Part shown: positions 32,588 through 44,065 of the stretch, piece by piece | Layout: each line of letters opens with the position of its first letter | How positions within the stretch are numbered: position 1 is the first letter of the stretch | Assembly (NCBI RefSeq): GCF_019175385.1 | Contig: NC_083341.1 | Location: forward strand, 88,810,321 to 88,874,320 | Direction of reading: 5' to 3' | DNA from: Lycium barbarum | Lineage: Eukaryota; Streptophyta; Magnoliopsida; Solanales; Solanaceae | Length of the DNA: 64,000 nt | Notes under the pieces: generated by a model | Databases searched by the model: none | The model's input: the letters and a program-made list of their open reading frames with translations, nothing else | Told to the model about the DNA's origin: nothing | Translations under genes and position numbers: made by a program

Positions 32588-34102
32588 TTACTGACACACA
32601 CAAAAAGAATATCGCACAATACTGAGGTACAAACCTATCATTGCACATATTTTATTCAGAAAAAGGGTTAGTAATATACCTGGGTCTGTGTCTGGGGGTG
32701 CCTCTGGGTCCCGACGACCAGTCAAAGCGTAGATGCGGTTCGAGGGACCGCTAGAATCTGAAGCCCCACCACGGCCTCTACCGCGGCCCGCTGGTGCTGG
32801 CATACCTCGCCCCGTAGAGCGCATGGCCGAAGGGGTAGATGACGAACCAGCAACGGATCTCATCGGCGGTGCTGCGCTACCGGAACCACCTGCCCACGGG
32901 CAATCCCGCATGATATGGCCCTGGCGGCCGCAAGCAAAACAGGTCCCCGTGGCCCTGAAGCACTCACCTGGGTGCGATCTCCCACAATACGAACACTGGG
33001 GTATGGGTGGCCTAGACTGACTGGGACCCCTGCTCACCTGAGGACCTGGGGCTCTGGAACTCTGGTCTGCCCTGGACAGTCCTGCTCCATCAAACCTCTT
33101 ACCAACAGACTGTGTGTCCCGGCCTGACGGAGGAATGTACCCACTGGACTGATACTGAGGCTGCCCGCTCCGAGAATCTCCAGAATACCCCGCTGATCTG
33201 GCCCTCTTGGGCCGTCTCCCATCATACTCTCGGCTGGGCCGATCTGCTCGGTGCCGGTTCTCCATCCCCTGGGCGTAGGCCTGTAGACGGGCAATGTCCA
33301 TATCTGTCTGCAATGATACCGCCATGCACCCGTCAATCAAGTAACGATCCAGCCCCATAACATACCTATGCATCCGATCTGTCATATCTGCCACCACGGC
33401 AGGGGCATACCGGGCCAGGGAATCAAACTCCAAATTATATTCACGGACGCTCCGACCCCTCTGCTGCAGATGCAAAAACCGATCAGCTCGCTCCCGTCGT
33501 AACTCTGGGGGCAGAAAGTGGCGGGTGAAAGCAGTCACAAACTGATCCCACATAGCTGGAGGAGCACCCTCACCCCGGGATAGCTCCCAAGTCTCATACC
33601 AATGCGCGGCAACATCCCGAAGTCTATGCGAAGCTAGCTCAACCGACTCGGTCTCTGACGCCCTGACCAAGTCTAATGCACGCCGCATCCCCCGAATGAA
33701 GTCATGGGGGTCCTCGTCGGGCTTAGACCCGAAAAACTCTGGAGGGCCGCATAACAAGAACTCCCGAACTCTCAGGCTTTCCCGCCTGTCCTCATCATCA
33801 TCGTCCCTCCGCCCGCGTCTGCGAGCCTGTCCGGCTACAATCGTGGTCAACAACTGTACAGCCTCCCGCAGGGTCCTATCCTCCGCCCCTGGCTGAGGAA
33901 TCTCAGGAGCGGGTACACGGACCTCTGGAGCTGCTGAAGGTCCCGCTCCAGGCTGTACTAATGGGGGTGTAGCAGACCCCTCAGAATGAGGTGTAACCTC
34001 AGGCAAATCATAAACACGAGCCCGAGTAGCCCGTTGTGCCTGACTGGTCTCTCCCACCTTCGCCTTGCCCTTTTGGGCCGCCGTTGCCTTCTTCGGAGGC
34101 AT
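32588..34102 (-). CDS. E4 Gag polyprotein (intact, gag-only element)
   Basis: Gag forms the cytoplasmic particle that packages element RNA. The frame is uninterrupted. The ATG at 34102 (MPPKKATAAQKGK) is preferred over the upstream in-frame ATG at 34114 because it sits 48 nt after the leader motif, as in E2, E5 and E8. It gives about 504 residues: a Pro-rich N-terminus; capsid region at about 115-290 (PPEFFGSKPDEDP, LRDVAAHWYETWELS, SLARYAPAVVADM); an Arg/Ser/Gln-rich linker; two Cys-rich knuckles at about 370-405, the second an intact CCHC (CFACGRQGHIMRDC); and a Gly/Arg-rich tail. It ends about 45 residues after the usual gag-protease junction and lacks the protease D-P-G. It is the only full-length gag here and the best candidate for a working protein. 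Confidence 0.85.
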   Translation of the reverse strand: MPPKKATAAQKGKAKVGETSQAQRATRARVYDLPEVTPHSEGSATPPLVQPGAGPSAAPEVRVPAPEIPQPGAEDRTLREAVQLLTTIVAGQARRRGRRDDDDEDRRESLRVREFLLCGPPEFFGSKPDEDPHDFIRGMRRALDLVRASETESVELASHRLRDVAAHWYETWELSRGEGAPPAMWDQFVTAFTRHFLPPELRRERADRFLHLQQRGRSVREYNLEFDSLARYAPAVVADMTDRMHRYVMGLDRYLIDGCMAVSLQTDMDIARLQAYAQGMENRHRADRPSREYDGRRPKRARSAGYSGDSRSGQPQYQSSGYIPPSGRDTQSVGKRFDGAGLSRADQSSRAPGPQVSRGPSQSRPPIPQCSYCGRSHPGECFRATGTCFACGRQGHIMRDCPWAGGSGSAAPPMRSVAGSSSTPSAMRSTGRGMPAPAGRGRGRGGASDSSGPSNRIYALTGRRDPEAPPDTDPGILLTLFLNKICAMIGLYLSIVRYSFCVCQ

Positions 34103-34150
34103 CACTGCAAACACAACAACGGGTCAGATCAGAATGACCCTAATAACACA

Positions 34151-34166
34151 GCTCTATCGCACGATC
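34151..34166 (-). promoter_or_regulatory. Conserved leader motif (E4 first copy)
   Basis: Minus-strand GATCGTGCGATAGAGC, 51 nt after the stem-loop and 48 nt before the gag ATG. Confidence 0.55.
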
Positions 34167-34217
34167 TAAGATTTCAAAGAAAAGGCAACACAACATCCTA
34201 GATGTCCTGTAGCTTCC

Positions 34218-34253
34218 TGTTTATAGATGTGGTGCACAACACATCGATAAACA
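34218..34253 (-). ncRNA. Leader stem-loop with GTGCAC loop (E4 first copy)
   Basis: TGTTTATCGATGTG and CACATCTATAAACA pair at 13 of 14 positions. The loop contains GTGCAC (34232-34237). It lies 43 nt after the primer site. Confidence 0.68.
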
Positions 34254-34296
34254 AGACTCTACTAGACACGGCCTGTAGACATTCCGAGGACAAACC

Positions 34297-34308
34297 GCTC
34301 TGATACCA
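34297..34308 (-). other. Primer binding site (E4 first copy)
   Basis: Minus-strand TGGTATCAGAGC, four bases from the LTR end at 34313. Confidence 0.92.
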
Positions 34309-34920
34309 CTTTTGTCACGACCCAGCCCCGTGGGCCGCGACTGGTGCCCTACTGGGACACCCCAAACGAACTCACACCCAGATCATCATAATCAGACTCG
34401 TCCAAACACAATATACGATACTCAAACTCAACATCGTAATCAGACATCTACCGAACACTCATCCTAAGCAGTCGCCCGTACAAATCAAACAAATCACAAA
34501 TCAGAAAAGAGGCGGAAAATACATCGCCAAATTTTCACACACACACATCCGAAGGGTGGCGGAATGCACATCGCCCCCAGAAGCATACACATACATACAC
34601 AATCAGAGGCCGACTTGGCCATAGTAGTGTACGGGCCGCTTAAGAACACAAAACTGACTCACATGCGAACACACCGGACCCACGACCCACAAATCTGACT
34701 ACAGGCCTCTAGACAAAACAGAACATAAGACATATGAACATAGGACGGGACAGGGCCCCGCCGTACCCACTCATCCAAGTATACAGAATACAGACACAAC
34801 AAAAGATATGTACCAAAAGTAGGCTCCGGATCAAGGGGAGCTCTTCAACACAGCAGACTGAGTAGCCTAAATCGGAGGACCACCCAGACGAGCTTCTGTA
34901 CCTGCGGGCATGAAACACAG

Positions 34921-34959
34921 CCCCCGAAGAAACGGGGGTCAGTACGGGAGAAGTACTGA
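34921..34959 (-). promoter_or_regulatory. Double hairpin of LTR (E4 5' copy)
   Basis: Same two stems as the middle LTR: TCAGTAC/GTACTGA and CCCCCG/CGGGGG. Confidence 0.65.
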
Positions 34960-37066
34960 GTATGTAAAGCAGAGGGTACAGAAATTACAAACACAGCGGG
35001 AGTCAGAAAGAACAAACACACCGTTATCGCAAACAAAGCAAACCTGTGCGGGAGGCGAACGTACAAATGCAAATCAAATCATGTATAGGGTTTAGGAACG
35101 TGGTCACCCCCCGACGCTGGTGCCACAACACATCATAGCTCCAGAAGTTTTCAAATCTCCGTACAATCTCCAGACACATCATATCACACACACATCATAT
35201 CATCAGAACATATCAAATGCCATATCACATCATAACTCCATAAACGGTAACCGGCCCTATGGCGAGGCCTCGGAAACCGTAACACATCATAACTCCCGAA
35301 TATAACATAGTGCGCACGATCACAAAGTCGGCCCGGGTACCGACGAACGAAGTCATAGCAGACAGCACGAACAGAGTAGTGCAGAAACCATATGCATATC
35401 AAAAATAGTTTACCGAACTCAACATATAATTTACATATAAGTATACACTGACACCAAGAGGCTCGAAGTAGGAATCAGATTGATAAAAGTAGGCATATAG
35501 AGGTTACGAAGGTCCGAGCTGTCAAATTCGTAAGAAAACTGTTCATGAGTCACTCTTTCGGAATTCTCACATCATCCAAAGTACAGAACGTGCATTAATG
35601 GCACAGGAAGTTTCCAACGCATCCTTGGGTCATAAACAAACAGTCGCAGATTAAAACAGACACAAACGAATCAAACAAACCGAATAAGGGGAGCCTCGGG
35701 GCTCGCGGGCCCACCTCGGGGCAAATTGAGGCGGCGGACACAAATCGCAGATTTTTGGCTTCATATAGTCATTTACAAAAGTTTCGAAGAGTTTCGGACT
35801 CAACAGCACAAGTTATGGAGGTACGAGTGTTCTTTTACCCAAATGGGACCAAAAGGTTTCAATCGCGCTGAATGAATAGTGCTCGAACTTGAACCTCGAT
35901 TTCCGAGAGCAGAGTTATTCCCGAGATTCCGAAATTTACCTAGTAGGTCTAGGGCATGCCAAAAGAATAAGAGGTAGGCTTTACATACCTGGTTGGCGCC
36001 TTACGCTCCTCAAATCGAAATTCCCGTTTCGTCCAGAAACTGCAAATGGTCACTTTTACCAGTTACTATTCATGAGAGTTGACATTTTCATTTTTGGGCT
36101 ATACTCGGCTACCGAAATTTCGGCAGCATTTCCCCTATATATCTAACGCCCCCGAGACTTAGCTCGGCTCAAAATACAACAACAACAACAACCCAAACAT
36201 CATTATACATTACAAACCACACTAGATTCGAAATTTCACCTTAATACATAAGTTGGTAATCCTATTTCCAAACTTCACAATTTCAACTCATACCCACATT
36301 ATTGTATTCATTCATTCAAGATTATTTCACTACATAACAAACAAGTTCCAAACCATATACAAACATCCCCAAAGTTCACTACTTTCAAATTTTCATTCAA
36401 AACACCAAAAGTTACGACGAGCGTTCTAACTTGCGTCGTTTCATTCCAAATTCGTTATTATCAACCATAAACCTTATTTAAGGTCTTTAGTGTCATAAAT
36501 ATACTATGATATACACCAATATCCCAAAGGTATACATTTTTTCCGATAACGTCCGAAATCATTTTCTAACACCAATTCAATTCTCCAAACATTCATTTAC
36601 GATACAAAGGTCATGACAACACAACTAACAACCTTAAACAAAATCAATTCACACTTGTTCTCCTATCTTAAGGCACACGGCCAAACACACTCTTTTTGCA
36701 CACACACGCCATGCACAACACAACACCATTCCAAAATCTTTACGCCAATTCAATTACTAACACATATACATCCATTTCATATCATTAAAACATCAAAACC
36801 TTACCTTAATCTTAAGATCCCGATTCGCCGCAAACGTCGTCCTCTCGTCAAACTAGTTGTACCACCACGAAGAGCACCTCGAACCCATCAATTTTTCCAA
36901 AAGAGGCTAGGCGATTGGATTAGAAACAAGCCACGAATTTTTTTTTTTTTTTTTTTTTTCTTTCTCTTTCTTTTTCGGCCGAAACCCCTTTCTCTTTGTT
37001 CTTGGATTTTTTTTTTGATTAAAGTCTTGATAATTACCAAGTGAGCATGATATATATCCATAATAG

Positions 37067-37091
37067 GAGTCATGTGCTTAGCACATGACTC
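37067..37091 (-). promoter_or_regulatory. 25-bp U3 palindrome of E4 (5' LTR)
   Basis: Same perfect 12-bp arms as in the middle LTR, upstream of a TATATATC box on the element strand. TGGCCGGCCA is at 37117-37126. Confidence 0.7.
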
Positions 37092-37373
37092 TTTAAAAGT
37101 GGGCTTGGGCCTCCCTTGGCCGGCCACTACACAAAATTTGGGCCTCAACTTTGTTCAAATTCTCTTGGCCCAATTCATAATATGTCCCGCTTTGTAATTC
37201 CCGAAACTAATTTCCGAAATTTCAAATTTACCCTCGGCCTTTCCCAATGTCTTAACATCAATGATTCCATAACCAACATCGTCATATTCACCACAATTAA
37301 AAATATTTCTTCATAAGGCACAATCTTTATTATTTCTACGTTTTTCACTTACACGAAAATACGGGACATAACA

Positions 37374-38404
37374 GGATGGGCCAAAAGAAGAGGAAAATCC
37401 TTCTTATGTTTGCTGATCATGTGGTATTGTTTATCTTATGAGTGATGAAGAATAGTATTGATTATAGCAATATGATATTGTAGCATCATCTAGGAGCAAG
37501 AGAATAGGTTGTTGGTGTAGAAACACCATTGATGAGAGTTGTGGAGCTTCATGACCACCAAGTGTTTGATAAAATGTTTCAGTATATTTCAGTGTATTAA
37601 CAAAAAGTATATTTATTTTTCAGTATATTTCAGTGTATATTTTTGCCATTGATTATGTGTATTTCAATATATTTCAGTGTATTTATGTTTATATTTAATT
37701 GTTTTTGCCATTGATTATGTGTATTTCACTGTGTTCTATCTAATTTCAGTATATTTTTAGTGTATTATTTTTTCCATTGATTATGTGCATTTTAATATAT
37801 TTCAGCGTATTTCTATTTGGAATGGAGTAATAGGGGGAGAGAAAGACGTGAGATGTTATTGAAACATCAGTCGTTATGCGTGAAATATGGTTGATTTAAT
37901 TTGACTTACCATTTCAAAAGAAAAAGAAGAATTTTTTCCAAAAATATAGCCTATTTTTACTCAACCCGATTTTGTATGTTCGTGTATTTCACTGTATTTC
38001 AAAAAGAAAATATAATAAAATCAAAATTACATTGTTGATAATCGAATTTTGCAACTGTTTTTCACTACGACAATATAGAATCACTCGTTCGTGAATTACA
38101 GAGTGTATTAGCTCGAATCAGATTGTTGAAAAAATTTCAAAGATGAAAGAAAATTTTACTGTATTTTTGGAAAGAGAAGATGCTGAGTTTTTTGAATTCA
38201 AAAACTTTTGAATGCAGTGATTTTGATTGACAGATGTTAGCTGTAGTGGAACCTCACGAGGTTTGCGTGAATCATGGAACCATTAATACAAATTACCATA
38301 TAATTTGAAAAAGATTTTTATTGCCTTAAATATAACCGTTTTTTACTCAACAGCCACGCTATATTTCACTGTATTTCAAAAATGCGAGATTCACTATATT
38401 TCAC
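37374..38404. repeat. AT-rich dispersed repeat (right of E4)
   Basis: No coding is recognised. GTATTTCA-type motifs recur many times. A block around TTTTTACTCAAC...TATTTCACTGTATTTCAAAAA occurs twice (about 37957-38010 and 38340-38385). Part of it (37531-37605) repeats 26526-26600. It ends where E5 pol homology begins. Confidence 0.4.
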
Positions 38405-41400
38405 TGTTGGATTATTAATATCGATTCCTGTGCTTCCTGAATCAATTAGACCAATTCCAAGGCTAGCTAGCTGGTGGAACTCACGAATTAATTCTTTCTT
38501 CTCCGGAGGAACCTCACATAGGCTGCTCATTGATCTGCGGCTAAGTGCATCAGCACATTTGCCTTTCCGGAGTGGTATAAAATACTCACATCATAATCTT
38601 TCAGTAGCTCTAACCATCGTCTCTGCCGTAGATTCAATTCCTTCTGCTTGAAAATATATTGAAGACTCTTGTGATCTGTGTAAATATCAACGTGAACACC
38701 ATACAAGTAATGTCTCCACATCTTTAGTGCATGAATAACTGCAGCCAATTCAAGATCATGAGTTAGGTAGTTCTTTTCATGTTTTCGTAATTGTCTTGAA
38801 GCATAAGCAATAACTTTACCGTGCTGCATCAACACACATCCTAATCCAACACCAGAAGCATCACAATATACAACATAACCATCTGGCCCTTATGGGAGTG
38901 TCAAGACTGGAGCTGAGGTTAGCCTATCTTTCAATTCCTAAAAACTGCATTCACAAGCGTCATTCCACTGAAATTTAGCTGACTTCTGGGTTAGCTTCGT
39001 CAATGGGGCTGAAATAGATGAAAACCCTTCCACGAATCTCCTATAGTAACCTGCCAATCCCAGAAAACTACGGACTTCTGTAGGCGTTGTAGTCCTTGGC
39101 CAAGTCTTCACAGCTTCAATTTTCTGAGTATCCACTCGGATGCCATCATCTGAAATAACATGACCCAAAAATGTCACAGAATTCAGCCAAAACTTGCACT
39201 TTGAAAATTTTGCATAAAATTCTCGAGTTCGACGAATTCCAAGGACAATACGTAAATGGTCTGCATTTTCTGATTCTGTGCGAGAGTATTCCAGAATATC
39301 ATCAATGAACACAATTATGAATAGATCCAAGAGGGGCCTAAATACATTATTCATCAAATTCATGAACACTGCCGGGGCATTAGTTAGCCCAAATGACATC
39401 ACCCGAAATTCATAATGCCCATATCTCGTTCGGAAGGTTGTTTTGGGAATATCTTCTTCTTTAACTCTCACTTGATGATAACCTGACCTTAGACCTATTT
39501 TGGAAAACCACTTGGCACCCTTTATCGTCACCTTATTCAACTGCCTGTAATCAATACACATCCGTAAAGAACCATCTTTCTTTCGCACAAATTGGACTGG
39601 TGCTCCCCAAGGTGATGAACTAGGCCTAATGAATCCTTTTTCAAGCAAATCCTTTAATTGTGCCTTTATCTCTTTCAATTCTGTAGGAGCCATTCGGTAA
39701 GGAGGAATAGAAATAGGCTTGGTGTCCGGCAACACATCAATAGTGAAATCAATCTCTCTTTCTGGAGGAAGACCTGGAAGTTCATCTAGAAATACATTCG
39801 GAAACTCGTTCACTACCGGGACAGATTGGAAAGTTGGTGACTTTGCTTCGGTGTCATGAACTCGAACTAGGTGATAAATGTAAATTTTTGCTATCATCTT
39901 TCTTGCCTTAAGGTAGGAAATAAACCTACTTCTTGGAGATACTGTATTACCCTTCCATTCAAGCACGGGTTCTCCCGGAAATTGAAATCGAACTACTTTC
40001 ATTCGACAATCAACATTATCATAACATGAGGCCAACCAATCCATACCCATAATCACATCGAAATCTAACATTTCCAGCTCAACTAAATCAACTTTAGTCT
40101 GGTAGTCACATATCGCAAATACACAATTTTTATACACTTGTCTAGCTATCACGGGATCACCAACCGGAGTAGACACCTCAAAAGGTTTAATTGGCTCGGG
40201 TTTCACCCCAATACGACCAACAATATATGGAGTAATTTAAGATAGTGTAGGACCCGGATCTATCAATGCATATACATCATGAGAAAATATAGATAATATA
40301 CCTGTAACCACATCCAGGGAGGACTCGAGATCCTGTCGTCCGGCTAAAGCATAGATACGGGGCTGGAAATCACCTGAACTGGACGCTCCCCCTCTGCCTC
40401 TACCTTAGCCTGCTGGAATCTGGGGAGTCTGCCCTACCGGACGCACTGAAGAAGAACCGACCGCCGATCCTGTAGGCTGAACCCTACCTCTACCGTACCT
40501 CGAGGGGAAATCACGCATCACGTACCCAGTCTGTCCACAAACATAACAAGAATATGAACCTTGGCGACATGGCCCCGAATGTAATTCTCTGTACTGACTA
40601 CATCGTGGAACAGGTGGTCTCCTCTGGCTATAATCACCCCCAAACTGGGAACCTGAAGCTCTTGAGTTCTAACCCTGCCCTGGATGAATAGAGCGGTCAT
40701 ATCTCCTACCTACAAATCACGGAGGTGCACTAGTCACCGGCTGGCCTGAGTGTCTAGAATATGACTGCCTCAATCCCCCTCTATAGTCGCTACTGACACC
40801 CATAGATCTGGCCTTCTTACTTCGCCCTCTATCGATATCACGCTCACCCCTTTGCGGATGTTGTTGCTCTTCTGAATGCGGGAAATATCCATCCCATCTT
40901 GCAATGAAGCTGTTAGACAATCTTTAAACAAATGTGGCCCTAGGCGACTCACAAATCTGTGCACTCTATCTCCTATGTCGGCCACTATAGTCGGAGCATA
41001 CCTAGCCAATGAATTAAACTGAAGGCTATACTCCTGGGCACTCATATTTCCTTGTTTCAGATTTAAGAATCTATCCGCTCTAGCTCAACGAACCTCGGGT
41101 GGCAAGTAGTGGTGGATGAAGGCATCTACAAATTCTTGCCAAACTGGAGGAGGCGCATTCTCTTTCCTTGAGGATATCCAATTATTATACCATAAGACCA
41201 CCACATCCTGGAGTCTATAAGATGCTAACTCCATAGACTCAGTTTTGGAGGCATGAATAATTTTTAATGTTCTCAACATTTCATCAATAAAACCTTGCGG
41301 GTCTTTATCCGGCTTTGACCCGAAAAACTCCAGAGGATTCAAATTCATGAAATCACGGGCTCTAGTACTAACTGCCCGGTCACTTGGACCCGAACTCTGC

Positions 41401-41672
41401 CACTGTTCCTGGGCGGCAGCTAACTGCGTCAATAAATGGATAACTTTGGTCATTTGTTGACCCGAAGTAGCCGGTGGAGGAACTGTAGACATAGGAGCTG
41501 AAACCGAAGCCCCCTCTTGTTCTTCTAAATTAGGCGGAGTGGGAGAAGTATTAGATGGGGCCTCATTATGTGATTCACCCTCTTCCATATTCGTTGGCGG
41601 CTCCTTTTCTACCCGCCTTTCTATCGTAGTCTTGCCCTTCTGGGCGGCTGTAGCTTTTCTCTTTGGCGGCAT
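38405..41672 (-). pseudogene. E5 gag-pol, truncated after RNase H
   Basis: This is the minus-strand gag-pol of the E2 family. Gag starts at the ATG at 41672 (MPPKRKATAAQ), 47 nt after the leader motif. It reads through the capsid (NPLEFFGSKPDKDP, VVLWYNNWISS) to a stop at about 41085, with frame changes near 41045 and 40720. The knuckle has lost its His and last Cys. Protease D-P-G lies near 40258, followed by a stop. RT (40206 onward) is open through [20 protein letters not shown] and F-I-D-D (39299-39310). About 30 residues are missing after [13 protein letters not shown]. RNase H follows ([11 protein letters not shown]), then homology ends at about 38405 near the start of integrase. Integrase, chromodomain, polypurine tract and 3' LTR are absent. 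Confidence 0.88.
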
Positions 41673-41719
41673 CTCTCAATTCATAGCACACTATTAGGGA
41701 GGAGAAAATCGTATCACAC

Positions 41720-41735
41720 GGCTCTATCGCACAAT
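41720..41735 (-). promoter_or_regulatory. Conserved leader motif (E5, one mismatch)
   Basis: Minus-strand GATTGTGCGATAGAGC, 47 nt before the gag ATG. Confidence 0.5.
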
Positions 41736-41782
41736 CTCATAAGAAGAATAATGGTCATTTTCCTAAATGCCCAGTAGCCTCC

Positions 41783-41817
41783 TATTTATTAGTGTGGCGC
41801 GCAACACACCATAAACA
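41783..41817 (-). ncRNA. Leader stem-loop with GCGCGC loop (E5)
   Basis: Outer stem TGTTTAT/ATAAATA and inner stem GTGTG/CACAC surround a loop with the hexamer GCGCGC (41797-41802). Relative to E4 the inner stem has a compensated A-T to G-C change. It lies 45 nt after the primer site. Confidence 0.62.
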
Positions 41818-41862
41818 AGACTCTACTAGACACGGCTCGTAGACACTTCCTAGGACTGAAAT

Positions 41863-41874
41863 GCTCTAATACCA
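41863..41874 (-). other. Primer binding site of E5 (one mismatch)
   Basis: Minus-strand TGGTATTAGAGC, one base off the initiator tRNA-Met complement, four bases from the LTR end. Confidence 0.88.
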
Positions 41875-42296
41875 CTTTTGTCACGACACGACTAGGGGCC
41901 ATGACGGGTACCCGGAGCTGACCACCGAGCACCACTCATTCTATTACTCATCATATTCATCCTGCATTCATCCATTATTCTTATGCTTATAACCATAGGA
42001 AAACCATTTTCACTTTGAAACAAATTTACCTTTATATACATAAGTCCTTCGGCTATCCAAATAATATACATACAATAAGGACATCGTGAGACCATACTAC
42101 CCACACATACGTATCTATGAGCCTCTACTAGAGTACTAGACACATGGACGAGACGGGACCCAATCGTGCCTAAAACATATATATACACAAAATAATAAAT
42201 CAAGGGCACCTCCGGAACAATGGAATGCTCTCAAAGTCTGCTAATAGCTTCTACGAATCTGGATCACCTCTCTGTCTACCTGTGGGCATGAACACA

Positions 42297-42337
42297 ACGT
42301 CTAAAGTAAAAGGACGTCAGTACGAGCATTGTACTGA
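42297..42337 (-). promoter_or_regulatory. Double hairpin of LTR (E5)
   Basis: On the element strand TCAGTAC/GTACTGA, then ACGTC/GACGT (sixth pair lost). CCACAG|GTAG follows. Confidence 0.6.
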
Positions 42338-42540
42338 GTATATAAGGCATGAAAAAAATGAACATAATAGCGAAATCATAAGACATGAGATGAACATATA
42401 ACCTGCTTAACTTTTAAGAGGGTGTGGATTTTAATCATATCACGTATATCATCATATCACATGTATCGTCATATCACATATACCATCGTCGTTAACCCGC
42501 GTCCGGGTAACCATCATACGCCACCCACTAGTGGTGGTCA

Positions 42541-42680
42541 TGTCCGGCCTTCTAGGCACGGTATCATAAGCAGCCCGCCTTAGCGATGACATGTCCGGCC
42601 ATTTAGGCACGGTGGAATCACAAGCAGCCCGCCTTAGTGGTGATATGTCCGGCCATTTAGGCGCGGTGGAATCGTATCAT
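42541..42680 (-). repeat. 51-54 bp GC-rich tandem repeat in E5 LTR
   Basis: Units start with TGTCCGGCC at 42541, 42592 and 42646, the third incomplete. Each contains AAGCAGCCCGCCTTAG-type and AGGCACGGT stretches. E2 has a related but more degenerate series at 4380-4560. Confidence 0.7.
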
Positions 42681-43917
42681 CATATACTCATTATAAACTT
42701 ATCATTATCATACATCTCATAGGCATATCATGACCTTATCATAAGCTTATCGTAACCTTATCATAAACATAGCATGAAGCATACATTAGAATTCAAAGAT
42801 AATCTATAACTATATCGGGGTGACGTAATGTCGAGAACCCCCGATTAAATTATGGAGTAATCATATTCATCATATCTCACCTTGAAAGTACTAGCATTGT
42901 AAGGTGGGTGTAACATAATTGAACAACATCAATGGATCGTAGTTAGGGTCATTAGTTTCATGGAACATCATATCATATTCGTATCATGTCTCTTTTCTTT
43001 ATCTTATATAAAGTTCTTTACAATGATAGACTCATAATTTCTGATATATAGGAAAATCATGGAAAGATAGGAGGATTCATGCCATAGGAATCATGCCTTA
43101 GAAATAAAGGACCAGCCGTACCTACCCTTTCATTTAGCTACACTGTCGCTTGAACATTCTCCTCCAATGTTCTCGTTTCTACCTTCAACAGAGTTTGTAC
43201 TAACATTAGATAATCGATAGCTTAGCATACTTGACTAAAGCTAGAGAGAATTGGGCAGCATTTCCTTTGTTTATACAACTTTCTCCATATCATATATCAA
43301 CTCCCAAATGTCTATAATAACATTCACAACATCATAAGCAATAATCTTTATTCACCCACATTATCCATATTTCCCAATTTCACTTCAAATCATCCATAAC
43401 CATGGTCATAGTACACTATCACATTTATTCACATATAATGTTGATCCCATGTTCTTAATATCATTTGTAACATAATTATAATCACAACATGTCAAGAATC
43501 ATGACTCATTCCAAGCTACTACTAAAAAATGCTACTATTCTTACATTCATGACCCATTTTCTATCTCCTTCTACAATCCAAGTCTTCCAACCTCTCAATA
43601 CTTTAAACAACATGAAATGATCATAAAACTTACCTTTGATAGTGTGGGAATGATCTTTTAGTGGAAATATTTCTCTTGAGCGAAAACCCTAGTTCACTTC
43701 CAATGGGATTTCTTGCCTTGGATGAACCCTAATGAGTTTCTTACACTTGATTCTCTTGGTTTGATGAAGTTGATCATGAGTTTCTCTTGAGTTCTTGTGG
43801 AAGAAGTATGGATATTTTTCTAGAGAGTTCCTGAGGTGTAGAGTGAGAAATGAAATGAATTGAATGAGGTTGGGGTCCCTTATATTAATTTTAAACCTGT
43901 CCCGACTCAGTTCTACG

Positions 43918-44065
43918 GACCAACATACGGTCCGTATAATTTATATGGACCGTATGTGTGGCCGTAGATTAGGTCCAGTGAGGGTTGCCATTCTTGGCAG
44001 AATATACGGCCTAACATACGGCCAGTATATTTTACACGGCCAGTATGTTGGACCGTATAATGCCT
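43918..44065 (-). promoter_or_regulatory. Palindrome array in E5 U3
   Basis: Repeated CATACGG-N-CCGTAT-type inverted motifs, the counterpart of the E2 array, upstream of the E5 TATA-like box. Confidence 0.55.

Larger units (their letters stand above)
26844..37373 (-). mobile_element. E4: young gag-only LTR element in a shared-LTR tandem
   Basis: Read on the minus strand: LTR (37373-34313), primer site, leader, intact gag, noncoding DNA with a 5S-like block and a 41-bp repeat array, polypurine tract, second LTR (30960-27902), then again primer site, leader and a gag truncated at 26844. There is no protease, RT or integrase. The LTRs differ by only about six or seven substitutions by eye, so the event is recent. 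Homologous exchange between LTRs would explain the tandem, as would an assembly duplication. Confidence 0.88.
34313..37373 (-). repeat. E4 5' LTR
   Basis: 3061 bp and nearly the same as 27902-30960. Visible differences are single bases near 34985, 35253, 35478, 35512, 35574 and 37221 plus the length of the T run (36938-36959). It has a donor-like GTATGT (35993-35998), a double hairpin (34921-34959) and a palindrome (37067-37091). Confidence 0.95.

Noticed and set aside
25916..38404. One large DNA transposon with E4 inside it
   Set aside because: The two AT-rich flanks share motifs, but I could not find matching terminal inverted repeats or a target duplication.
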